Of a DNA stretch of 64,000 nt, positions 11,123 to 20,537 are shown piece by piece. The notes beneath the pieces are model-generated. The model did no database searches and was not told where the DNA came from. It worked only from the letters and a program-made list of their open reading frames with translations. This DNA comes from Halichondria panicea. Taxonomy: Eukaryota; Porifera; Demospongiae; Suberitida; Halichondriidae. Positions within the stretch are counted from its first letter, which is position 1; the number at the start of each line of letters is the position of its first letter. Both the position numbers and the translations under genes were made by a program. Location: positions 3,277,803 through 3,341,802 of the forward strand of contig NC_087380.1 in NCBI RefSeq assembly GCF_963675165.1. Direction: 5' to 3'.

Positions 11123-13464
11123 CGACTGTTTGTGCATGCGCTACCTATTACCCAGAAACTGGGTAATTTGGATAACATCGTATATGCTCAGTAAAACAAT
11201 GACGTCACAACGAACGGAAGTGGATTGAAGAAAGTAGATAGAAGTTCGATTGTGAAGGTTTCTAGCCTATCTGATAGCATTTCTAATAGCTAACTTTAAC
11301 CTGCTATGTTAACAAAAGACTCACAGCCTGCAACAGTGTGGATGACAATTGTCTGAACGGAGTGAAGGCTGACAATAGCCTATACGGACAGGCCACGCCC
11401 ATCTGCTACTAACCTTGGTGAAAGTCTACATGTAGAATCTATCAGAAAGAAATAGTTGCTGTAACCAAACGTACAGCTCTGTCTCTAGCTAGCTAGCTAT
11501 GTAGCTCTGTGTATGACTTTAATATTATGAATTTGTATTCTTTGTCTGTATACTTATTCAGGATAATTTTGCGCATGCGCTAGCAAGGCCTCCTTATTGA
11601 GGACTTGTGAAGGAGGCTAAACATGTACATGTAGGTACGTAAGGTACAGTTTTTTGCTAGTCAAATACAGAACAATCCATAGGAGGTACATCATTAGACT
11701 AGTTATTTTATCCATCGATTACTGTCTACTCACAACAAGACATGACGACCACTGTCATGTAATGAGAAGAGTATAGTAGGTGTTGAGATCCTTGTGCAGA
11801 TCCTTATGAGGCTGCTCCTTGAGGGAGTCTCTGTTGCCCCACACAAAGTTAGTGAACGAATGTCCGGGTCGAGCAACACTGGCTACATGTATGAGGCGCT
11901 TCAAGCGATCACCGTCGTTCTGTACAGCTCTCTGGAACTCTGCCAGGGGAGGATTTAACATACATGTAATCTGACAGAAGGCTTGTACATGTATACAGTG
12001 ATGAGAGGTCACTGGGCAGACCAACATGGTAATAAAGAGGTGGCCTACTAACATAGGTGGAAACACATGCTATGGAGACTTTGTGGCCTGTTAACTTGAC
12101 TGTGTATGTACTAGAGGGTGGCCTGCCGTGGTGACTCAGACAAGTGCACTACTGACCATTGTCCACTATCTCTATCTCTCTGTCCAGACTTTGCTTGAGT
12201 AGACTGGGGGACGCAAAGAAATCGGCAAACCTAGAGCAGAGGGAAAAACAGTAGCAAGATATATGTAAGAAACACACTATAATATAGTAGATAGCTAAAT
12301 CAATCAGCTAGCTGCATTCACACTAAACTGACTAGTAACACAAGCAGACACTGTATACGTCATGCTGAGCTCACATGTCCAAGCCCTTCTGGAAGTACTG
12401 AGGGTGAACCGAGAACTGGAATACTGTCTGCACAAGAGAATGTGGATTGAGTCTACTGACTACAAGTACATGTATTGCACGTTGTTGGAACTTTTGAGAG
12501 CCATACAGTAATCACTCCATGTGACTAAACATGTGACAAGTACGTACTCTTTCATAGTCAGTTGAGGCATTGCTATCTCCACCGTGCTCGCTGGTGAAGG
12601 CATCAAAAGCGTTCTCCTCGGGGTACTTCTCACTGCCCATGAACACCACTGCACAATCAAACACAGGCAATACAAAACACAGCCGTTTAACACGATCGAA
12701 TACATACAAATGGTCTCACCAAATAAATATAGTACATGTACATTGAAAGGAGCGTGAGTGATTAACAGAGTCGTACATGTAAACATATATAAGCGTCGTG
12801 TCCGTGGTTACTCAATAATGTGTCTTCACACAGTGGGAGAGCCTTATGTGTACGTGTACTTCTCAAACATGTACATGTACAGCATGCACGCAGCAAATAT
12901 ATTTTAATGGATATAAGAACACAATGGACTCACTGTGTTCCAGGAGATGAGCAAGGCCTTGCACTTGGGTAGGGTCACAGTAGCTACCAGTCCTGATGCA
13001 TACTCCACAAGCCGACTGTAAATCCCCCAAAATTAATATCATAGCAAGCTAAAAACAATTGTGTGCCACAGCTGATACACTATCTGAGTATGCTGAGTAT
13101 GTTTACTATCGAACGTAAGCAAACGCAAAATACACAAGGGGAAAGCACCCAATTTACAGTCAGTAGCTTACCCTAACTCGTAGGGACTTCCCCTGATCAC
13201 CACCCTCACTCTCCTCGTCACTATCGTCCTCGTCCCTAAAGTCTTCCTCTGGTTCAGCGTCAGAGTCATGAACCTCTGACTTCTTCTGTTTGGGACCACG
13301 AGAGCTGGTCCTGTTGTCCATTATCAGTAGAGCACGTATGCCATTATCCAAAGTAATTGCTCTATATAAATGAAAGGGTATGCTTAGAATGTTTTATGCT
13401 GTGCAACATACTTATACTCTTTCTTGTCAAACGGTGACTTTTCCACAGCTGGTGAAGAGTCCAT

Positions 13465-13880
13465 ATATCTTCTCATAGATAATTATTAGAGTTATAGTGT
13501 GTTATCTATAATGAATTTTATATTAAAGTTAGCTTATCTATATAAAGTCACTGAGAAGAAAAGACTTATTTACATGCATCTATTGTTGTTATTTATTGTA
13601 TTATGTGGCTTACCAGGACCTCAAGAAAGAAGAAAATTGATTCTTTCAGGATCTGTAGTTCAGTGTATATAATATCTAAGAAGAAAAGACCTGTGTACAT
13701 GCATATTGTTATCTATATTGTTATATGGTAGTGTTTTGTGGCTTACCAGGCCCTCAAGACAAAGATGATTCTGCCAGGAGAATCTGGATCTGGATCTTGG
13801 ATATCACACGTGGGGAATGAGCGCGCATGCGCATTACATCCACAGGAATAATTAAAGGGTGTGTCCAAAGAGATCAATTT
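13465..13880. other. Junction region downstream of the duplicate
   Basis: No gene is seen. The segment contains two diverged 100-bp units sharing AGAAGAAAAGAC and GTGGCTTACCAGG.CCTCAAGA (about 13,550-13,630 and 13,675-13,760), that is, a local tandem duplication. Homology to the intact nardilysin locus stops at 13,464, so everything here lies beyond the duplication breakpoint. Confidence 0.5.
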
Positions 13881-14255
13881 CACAAATGGCTACTGCTAGC
13901 TAACAGATGTTTTCTGAGTATTGTAGCTAACAAAAAGCTAGCGCTTTAGTGCAAGGCTGGATAACTCATATGTTGAATAGAAAGTTTGTGCGGACAGATG
14001 ATGCTATGAAAGATTCTGAAGAGACTGCAACAGCCTTCAATGTGAGTCAAACTAGCCATAACTCGAGAAAGAAGCTTTAGTTTGCTAATCCACGAATCAA
14101 AATCCAAGAGAACGTGGCTAGAAGCCTATAGAAGCTGTTAGTTTTCGTCGCATTGCAACCGTTGAGCAGTTATAGCTGGAATACACACACAGACAGACAG
14201 ACACACACACAGTCAGCTTTACTGTATCCTTCGTGCGGCTACGCCTCGAGGCATA
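13880..14255 (+). repeat. Dispersed repeat D, copy 2
   Basis: Same element as 4,745-5,070, with the shared words GTGAGTCAAACTAGCCATAA and CAAGAGAACGTGGCTAGAAG, ending in GCGGCTACGCCT and then GAGGCATAATTAT. A CA/GACA simple repeat has expanded inside it (14,181-14,211). It abuts the retroelement fragment that begins at 14,256. Confidence 0.75.
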
Positions 14256-14406
14256 ATTATAAGGAGATCACCACAGAGACCATGTCCGGGAGAAGTGCAA
14301 ATACCACCATAGGTGCTAGGCTTGATGTTGCTGCCAGTGGTCTCTGGGGAGGCAGACGGGAGAGAACCCTGATCAGGGGCGATCCTAGGATTCAGTCAAT
14401 GAGGTA

Positions 14407-14462
14407 GCCTCGAATCCAGGCCGATTAAAATATGTATTTTAATCGGCCTGGTCTCGAGGCTA
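14407..14462. repeat. Perfect palindrome, hairpin family H, copy 2
   Basis: AGGCCGATTAAAATA followed by TGTATTTTAATCGGCCT forms a nearly perfect inverted repeat with almost no loop. Outside it the arms extend as GCCTCGAATCC and TCTCGAGGC. Such a stem could extrude as a cruciform. Confidence 0.85.
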
Positions 14463-14769
14463 TCAATGAGGGTGCTCACTGCGCGCGAAGCGAGCCGCAA
14501 AATATAAACCACGCCCCCTTTTGTCGGCGACGCCCACTGTTTTCTAGATGGTGCACAGTACTGACAGTAGTACTAAATTAAAAGTACTGACAGTATAATA
14601 TACAGCTAGCTACTACAGCTACAGTGCCATCAGCAAGTCAAGAATGTTTATGACCAGAAGCTCAATTCGCCTGGGATGGCAAACTCTAGCCAACTCTTCT
14701 TAAGGTATGTCAAATGTCAATGCAATCATGTCTAGTCTAGTCTCTGTGTAAATGTACATAAGTGTGCAG

Positions 14770-15235
14770 GATTGGTTATTTATGCATGTTATACTGACAT
14801 TAGCATGACATTATATGTATAATTGCATAACATCCCCACATTATACATGTAACATATAATGTTGATATAAAAATGTATAATGTGCATAATGTCACATTCA
14901 TACAAGTGATGTAATAATTATGACATTATGCATTTTATACTTGATGTATAATTGTTATGCATATTGTGCATAATGTCACATTTTAGTAAGTGGTGTATAT
15001 TATGCATAATATGCATAACGTCAAATTTTATATTTGATGTATAATTGAGCTGCATAATGTGTGCATAATGTCAAATAATTATTTTAATTGTGTATAATAT
15101 GCATAATATGCATAATGTCAAATTTGTGAGATCCAAGTTGGGATGTGTTGGTGTTACGGATATAGAGTTTGGCTACAGGTACACTTAATTGTGTATGTAT
15201 ATTACGCATATAATGTGCATAATTTCGGGATTATG
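14770..15235. repeat. AT-rich repeat field, TGCATAATGTCA units
   Basis: Many imperfect copies of words such as GTGCATAATGTCA, ATGTATAATTG and TATGCATAATATGCATAA. A matching field in mostly inverted sense occurs at 15,846-16,215, and the outer flanks GTGCAGGATTGGTTATT (14,765) and AATAGCCAATCCTGCACTG (16,206) are inverted relative to each other. The whole block between them may be one large inverted-repeat structure. Confidence 0.7.
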
Positions 15236-15250
15236 GGCGGTTATAAGGGT

Positions 15251-15394
15251 ACACTGCATGTAAAAAATGGTGTGTGGTTTTGACGCAAGTGCGTGACTAT
15301 TGTGGCAATTATCAGGAAAATCGCATGAAAAAACGCACGTTTGCCACAATAGCCACGCACTCTGCGTCAAAACCACACATCATTTTTACAGTGT
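15251..15394. mobile_element. Hairpin MITE of 144 bp
   Basis: Long inverted arms: GTGTGTGGTTTTGACGC, then GTGCGTGACTATTGTGGCA on the left; TGCCACAATAGCCACGCAC, then GCGTCAAAACCACACATCAT on the right. Ends are ACACTG and CAGTGT, flanked by TA on both sides. The arms pair over more than 50 bases, so the element would fold into a strong hairpin. It is nested inside 14,374-16,891. Confidence 0.85.
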
Positions 15395-15424
15395 ATATAT
15401 GCGCACTATAGCTATATAAGAGGT

Positions 15425-15842
15425 TAGGTAACGGTATGGGTAAGGTAAAGGGTTAGGGATAGGGTTATAGGGCATAAAGTTATGGGGTTATATAGGGTAA
15501 CAGGCTAGGGGGTCAGGGTCAGGGTAAAGGGTTAGGGTAAGAGATTAGAGTTAGGGTAAAGGGGTTAGAGTTAGGGTAAAGGTAAAGGGGTTAGAGTTAG
15601 GGTAAAGGGGTTAGAGTTAGGGTAAAGGGTTAGAGTTAGGGTAAAGGGTTTGAGTTAGGGTAAAGGGGTTAGAGTTAGGGTATAAAGGGGTTAGGGTAAA
15701 GGGGTTATATAGAGTTAGGGTAAAGGGGTTAGGGTTAGGGTAAAGGGTTAGAGTTAGGGTAAATTAGGGTTAGTGTTAGGGGTTAGGTGGGTAAGGTTAG
15801 GGTAAAGGGTTAGGGTAAAGGGGTTAGAGTTAGGGTAAGGGA
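15425..15842 (+). repeat. Telomere-like GTTAGGGTAAAGG repeat field
   Basis: About 420 bp of units such as GGGTTAGAGTTAGGGTAAAG, many containing TTAGGG, the metazoan telomere hexamer. The units are irregular (12 to 21 bp) rather than pure hexamers. The repeat is internal to the 2.52-kb element. It may be a degenerate interstitial telomeric tract or an unrelated satellite that happens to contain the hexamer. Confidence 0.8.
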
Positions 15843-15845
15843 TTA

Positions 15846-16215
15846 TAATATAGGTGTTATGCACATTATATACACTGGCACAGTTGTGCATAAGTGTGAC
15901 ATTATACACGTTGACTTTATACTGTATAATGTCTAACATGTGTATAACACTGTGTATAACATGTGTATAACGTGGTATAATTATGCATGTTATGCACATT
16001 ATACTGGTATTGAAAGAATACTGACTATCAAAACAATGACATCATAACTGAAATAGTATAAGACAATGCACGAAACTGATTCACATTATACTTATTATAC
16101 TAGATTATGGTGGTAATTTGTGACTTTATACATCACTCTATGCAATATAACATGTGTATAATGTGTATAGAACCATGTAAAACCTCTATGTGTATAACAT
16201 CCTAAAGTATAAATA
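15846..16215. repeat. AT-rich repeat field, TGTGTATAACATG units
   Basis: Counterpart of the field at 14,770-15,235, with words such as GTTATGCACATTATA, TGTGTATAACATG and GACATTATACA, mostly complementary to the left field. No gene is seen. Confidence 0.65.
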
Positions 16216-16804
16216 GTATAAATAGCCAATCCTGCACTGCTCTCTAAATGTAGAAGTGTAAGTGATGATAAACGTTTGTTCCTTTGCTTGATCTGACGAC
16301 AGTCTTGATTCTTTTCTTTTCAGGCCACTAAAAGATTGATCAGCTTACCAGGAGGTGACAGGCAGCGTACAAAGTATGACCACCAGTACCTTGATGTTGA
16401 GAAAAAGAGACTTTGTAGTTTACATTGCAAACATTTATTAATTAATTTTTATTGTACATACATGTAGGCTTATACATTCATGTACCTCATGTACCTGGAT
16501 CCAAGAACCTTGTTGTGCTGCATGTTGTGAGGCAAGCTCAAGTGTTCTATGTGTTTGATACAGCAAACCACTTCCTGCTGCCTAGCCTTATTATTGAGCC
16601 CCTCCCCACTCTTTACTAGTTCCCATGGATATTGCAGTAACGATCGAAGATAAGTAATTTTTTTAGGCCAGCTTAGCTAGCTAGCTAGATATATCTAACT
16701 GGTATAAAGTTATTGTAACTATCACTATTAAGCTGTAGCGGATAGCTGCAGTAAGTGTAGCTTCCTTCTAGCCAGCCAGTGATGGTTGAACTATCTACTT
16801 GAGC

Positions 16805-16866
16805 TTCTCTGAGTCTGGATAGGGTGCTGGAGCACCAGAGTCTGGATGGGGGTGCTGGAGCACCCT
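16805..16866. repeat. Tandem GTGCTGGAGCACC palindrome repeat
   Basis: Two tandem units of about 28 bp, each containing the palindrome GGTGCTGGAGCACC after GTCTGGAT, close to the right end of the 2.52-kb element. They may be subterminal transposase-binding repeats; this is inference. Confidence 0.6.
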
Positions 16867-17471
16867 AAGCACCACCCTGTGTACCCCCCTGCTGATGGAC
16901 GTCAGAGTCTTCAACCCTTTTGCTCCCTCAAATCGCAACACAACCCTAGACCAATGCTTCAGGAAGCACGAGAGGGAAAAGATCCGTGCATACGGACAAA
17001 GGGTGAAAGAAGTGGAGCACGCTACTTTCGTCCCCATTGTGATGTCTGCGACTGGCGGCTTTTCAAAACAAGCTATAAACTTCTACAAACGACTGGCCTC
17101 CCGGCTAGCAGATAAATGGGACCAACCCTACAGCACCACCCTGCACTGGCTGAGATGCTCCCTCTCTTTCAGCCTGCTCAGGTCCGCCATTCAATGCATA
17201 CGTGGCTCTCGTTCATCAAGAGGCCACGCTATGAAGATGTCACCTGTGGACCTGGTTATAGCAGAGGCCAGCTTGTAAAAACTAACAAACTAACTGTTCA
17301 CCTCATGCATGTACACACTATTTTACATACACTGTTCTTTGTTTTATTATTTTATTATTTTATTATTCTATATAATTATTATTATTATTTACTTGCTTCC
17401 ACCTAATTATAGTAACAACAGGATCTAGGATTGGAAACGGGATCACGTGCGACCATAGATGAAGGGAAGAG

Positions 17472-17618
17472 CAGAGGAGGTACGACATCCGCGTGTCATC
17501 CGCATGTCTTTAACCATAACTCTTCAATCTATGCTTTAACACACACATTCCGAACTTTGACCTAAGGAATGTGTGTCTAGAACGTTTCCTTTGACACGCG
17601 GATGTCGTACCTCCTCTG
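17472..17618. mobile_element. MITE family C (CAGAGGAGGTACGACA ends), copy 1
   Basis: The ends are CAGAGGAGGTACGACATCCG and the complement of CGGATGTCGTACCTCCTCTG, with at least 26 paired bases including the following CGTGTCA. The total is 147 bp. A second element with the same CAGAGGAGGT start is in a STAMBP intron (53,911-54,025). Confidence 0.88.
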
Positions 17619-18245
17619 AGGGAAGAGAAAGGGATTGGAAACGATGGGCGTGGTTGAATCCAGGCGTGTTACGGTGATGTAATCATTATTTAGGAATACA
17701 TTGCGCGCGAGATTGGCGCCAATAAGAGAAGCTGCTGTGGCAGTGAATCAAAGCTTGTCTTCTTCTCATCAAAGGGCTAACATGGTAAGATATCTTGCAC
17801 AGGTCATATTAGAAGTCATAATAGACAAGCTAAAATAGTCAGAATGCTGAGAAGTCTGCTTAGACCTGGTAACTTCTGACAGGAATAATAATACACTGAA
17901 AATACACTTCCACGATAAGACTGAAGAGTTTTGAGCTCAATAAAGGAATGACTACGGTCTCTATTCACAGGATAATGAAAAGGATTAGAATGAGATACTG
18001 CTTTAATTAAGTTCTATATAGTACAACTTCCATGTATTAAAAATTGGTTGTTTTAAAATAAAAAAAATAATGATGATATAGACATACATTTGTAGTTGGT
18101 TCATGATCGGTAAAAGTTATTATCAGAGGACTTATCAAAGGACACAATGTAATATTAGAATCACTTGAGGACTTCGTTTGCACTTCCATCTTTGGCACAC
18201 CAAGCCAGCCGTCTATCTCTTGCAGCTTTTCCAATGTCGATATCT

Positions 18246-18867
18246 CAGTGGCGGATCCAGGAAAAATGAAAGGGGGGGTCCAAACTAACTAGTGCCCAGC
18301 GTAAGTAATGAAAGTCGCGCGCAGCGCGAAATTTTTAATAAAAGTTACTCATGTAGGGTACTAATCTAGGCAAGACAAAATAATAAAGAGTACAACAAGA
18401 AAAACAAAAACAAAAATTATACAAAAGGAAAAATATACTTGTTAGTCCATTTGGCATAAGTGTGCCTCGGCCGACACCAAATCCATTGGTGGGATGGTCT
18501 TGATGGCACAACCACGGGACCGGGAGCCTCGAACACATTGTATAGCAGATCTGATTAAGCGCGAAATTTTTAGGGTTACGCCCACTTCCGGTCACACGTG
18601 ACTAGGGAAAATCCCATGCTCAGCCAGGGGAAGTCCCATAATAGACTTGCGTAGAGCTGCCGCGAACAGTCAACTAGCTAGCCTAGGCTAACCTGAACAC
18701 TCCTTTGGCAGTTGATACATCAAAACAACAGGTACAATCATTGAATCAAATTACAATAGCTACAAAAACTGATAAATAGCTAGCTGGTGTCATTAAGCCT
18801 TTTAAAGTTAACTTCAAAAAGGGGGGGGTCAAGGGACCCCATGGACCCCCCTCTGGATCCGCCACTG
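18246..18867. mobile_element. CAGTGGCGGATCC element, 622 bp, TATCT target duplication
   Basis: Terminal inverted repeats CAGTGGCGGATCCAG and CTGGATCCGCCACTG, each followed inward by a G-rich or C-rich run. It is flanked on both sides by TATCT (18,241-18,245 and 18,868-18,872). It contains no transposase. On the minus strand the flanks join into an open frame with splice-like borders (see findings). Confidence 0.88.
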
Positions 18868-19049
18868 TATCTTCTTCCGTGTGGCATTCCTATTAAAAGT
18901 AAGTATACATTACAATACAGTAAAGACTATTCTCCCTTGCTTGCTGTACCTTAGGACCTTAATTAAGGAAATGATCAGTGTAGGTACATGTACTTATGAT
19001 CAATCTTTAATTAAGCATATGCAAAAATTGGTAATAGATGAACGGTTAG

Positions 19050-19150
19050 AAATTTTGTTTGCTTTTAAGTATCACAGCAAGACTGCCTTGCTGCGTTATA
19101 TGAAGCGATTGGAAAACCTTGACCTTTCACTCAGTCTTCGTATACCAATA
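19050..19150 (+). pseudogene. Orphan copy of GLDC exon 13
   Basis: Bases 19,062-19,135 are nearly identical to GLDC exon 13 (38,598-38,682), encoding [21 protein letters not shown] against [20 protein letters not shown] in the gene. Upstream similarity continues into the preceding intron (AATTTTGTTTG), so it derives from genomic DNA, not from mRNA. The acceptor AG is lost (TTTTAAG/TATCAC is altered) and no other GLDC exon lies nearby. It is a gene fragment in the intergenic space. Confidence 0.85.
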
Positions 19151-19378
19151 ACGTAATCATTTTTGTTAGCGGAGGAGCTTGTTCTTATTCGTACATGTGA
19201 TGTGCTGCGTATACTTATGAAGTTGTATTCTAACACTTGGTCTGTGTGTTTGGTATTAATAGTGCTAGTGTGCCATCTGGCCTTTCATTCTTTTCAAGGC
19301 CTGTACATGTATACAATCATAATTATGTGTGCTTAATTAATACAGTATAATTATACGATTGTGTATAATTATACTCAG

Positions 19379-20105
19379 GCGTATTTTTGTACCTGGTGAT
19401 TGTGATAGGGCTGACCCCTCCCTACTCCAGTCTGGACCTCCCGTACATCCGCACACAGCTGCACAAGAAGCTGGTGAGTGTATATATACAATAATTGATA
19501 AACCAACCTCTTAGCTAATACGGTTGAATACTGTATTATAATATATGAATTGGCCATAAATATCTTATTATCCAACTATAAATTATACGACATGCTGCTT
19601 AAAATCCAGTTCCAGTACATAGTTTACCAAGTATGATATTAATTTTTAGCAGCTCCAAGTACATTGTATGCTAATCAATGCACGTACACTGTACATTTGT
19701 GTGTTTCACAAAAGGAGGTATATTACCACCACCCACCCCCTCACAGACATTCTACGCCAGCAAGAGTCAGTCTGGTTTGGCTCCCGAGTCAGAGGCTGGT
19801 GACTCTGGAGTGGGCAGTATATTGCATGGCCTGATGATACTGACCTGCACACTCCCCTCACAATCAGTCAGGAGGATATACCCAGCGAGACACTCTCACC
19901 AAGACGCTCCCTCACAGAGTCTACTAATGGCTTTTCCCACAAGTCCCTCTCTCCGGAACGATTGTTGACTGACAGTCTGGTAGGCCAAGCTGCTTTGATT
20001 GCTAGTGGTCTGGTGTCCGCGTCATCGGTCAGTAGTAGTCTCACCACCCAATCTTGTACATCAAGCACTGTTGCCATGGTGGCAGCCAATGGAGTCGAAG
20101 AGTGA
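19379..20105 (+). pseudogene. 3' exons of an unidentified gene, frame break
   Basis: I do not recognise this gene. An exon at about 19,379-19,471 (acceptor ACTCAG, donor GTGAGT) reads YLVIVIGLTPPYSSL then DLPYIRTQLHKKL with strongly C/G-ending codons. An acceptor at 19,745 continues in phase with TFYASKSQSGLAPESEAGD. Near 19,825 the coding signal moves to another frame, PDDTDLHTPLTISQEDI, then TLSPRRSLTESTNG, a Ser/Thr-rich tail that ends at a TGA at 20,103-20,105. Either a one-base indel or sequencing error separates the two parts, or a short intron is present (AG at about 19,825). Upstream exons were not found. It would end tail-to-tail with nardilysin. Confidence 0.5.
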
Positions 20106-20537
20106 GGTCATGTGATGGACAATTGTCGTGAATTGAACTCATGCCTGATTTTAACAGGTCTTTTAGCTTAGGTGTTATTTGTGTATAACGGAGTAATTGG
20201 CTGTTTATTTTTATTCCCGACCAGTCAAGTATATAAACAAACCCTTATATTTGTGCAATTTCACAATATAGCCAAGTCATTAATTATCTCATCACCAAAA
20301 CTTATTTATAGGAGTCATTTAATTACTGCCATGCAGCTTTCCACTAATTATTATGTGTACATTTGTGACAAAGTTTCACATTTGTTTCGATTTGATCTTG
20401 ATAATTTATTAATATCCAACCATCGATTTTTGGGTCAACTTATACTGCACAAAATTTTATGAACATGATTATTATTGGATATGTTAATTTCTTAATTAAT
20501 TTGCAAAATTAAAGAGCTAGTCAGCTAGAAGAGCTAG
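20106..20537. other. Intergenic tail-to-tail region
   Basis: AT-rich, no gene. For the minus-strand nardilysin transcript a TTTATT (AATAAA on that strand) lies at 20,405-20,410, about 130 bases past the stop, and more copies are at 20,203-20,215. These are candidate poly(A) signals. Confidence 0.45.

Larger units (their letters stand above)
6227..13464 (-). pseudogene. Nardilysin partial duplicate (exons 1-22), decayed
   Basis: Direct duplicate of the 5' two thirds of the nardilysin gene at 20,538-30,161, including introns. The first exon (13,464 downward) and the exons up to the one encoding YLADFATDEETF homology (about 6,495-6,425) are recognisable, and the C-terminal exons are missing. 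Copy A is damaged. The exon at 11,755-11,945 has a 10-bp deletion after NTYY that shifts the frame to a stop. The exon at 6,740-6,890 has a net 13-bp deletion after NASVA and a 9-bp deletion. The acidic region is shorter (EEDFRDEDDSDEESEGGDQ). The zinc-motif exon and most splice sites are still readable. Homology to the intact copy ends at the ATG (13,464), so the duplicate never included the promoter side. A 1.1 kb transposon sits at 6,984-8,087. Confidence 0.9.
14374..16891. mobile_element. 2.52-kb element inserted in retroelement R, 5-bp target duplication
   Basis: The element begins CAGGGGCGATCCTAGGATTC and ends ..GTACCCCCCTG, so the terminal CAGGGG repeats are inverted. It is flanked by CTGAT at 14,369-14,373 and again at 16,892-16,896. 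Excision of the element plus one CTGAT restores the host reading frame exactly. CAGNGGCGGATCC-like ends recall hAT-type elements, but a 5-bp duplication is not the 8 bp usual for hAT. The interior has no long gene; it carries a hairpin MITE, a telomere-like repeat field and AT-rich repeats. Another element with similar ends and a 5-bp duplication is at 18,246-18,867. Confidence 0.75.
14256..17278 (+). pseudogene. Retroelement family R C-terminal region, split by an insertion
   Basis: Two coding blocks, 14,256-14,373 (residues SANTTIGARLDVAASGLWGG) and 16,897-17,278 (DVRVFNPFAPSNRNT, then RAYGQRVKEVEHATFVP, then LRCSLSFSLLRSAIQCIRG, ending at a stop). In my memory of this reverse transcriptase family these blocks are adjacent at the C-terminus. 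Removing 14,374-16,891 and one CTGAT joins them in frame. This is the same family as the remnant at 1,157-2,061 (minus). The amino-terminal polymerase part is absent here; the dispersed repeat D lies directly upstream. Confidence 0.8.

Noticed and set aside
15425-15842. Chromosome end
   Set aside because: The repeat is irregular and flanked on both sides by unrelated DNA and genes, so it is internal.
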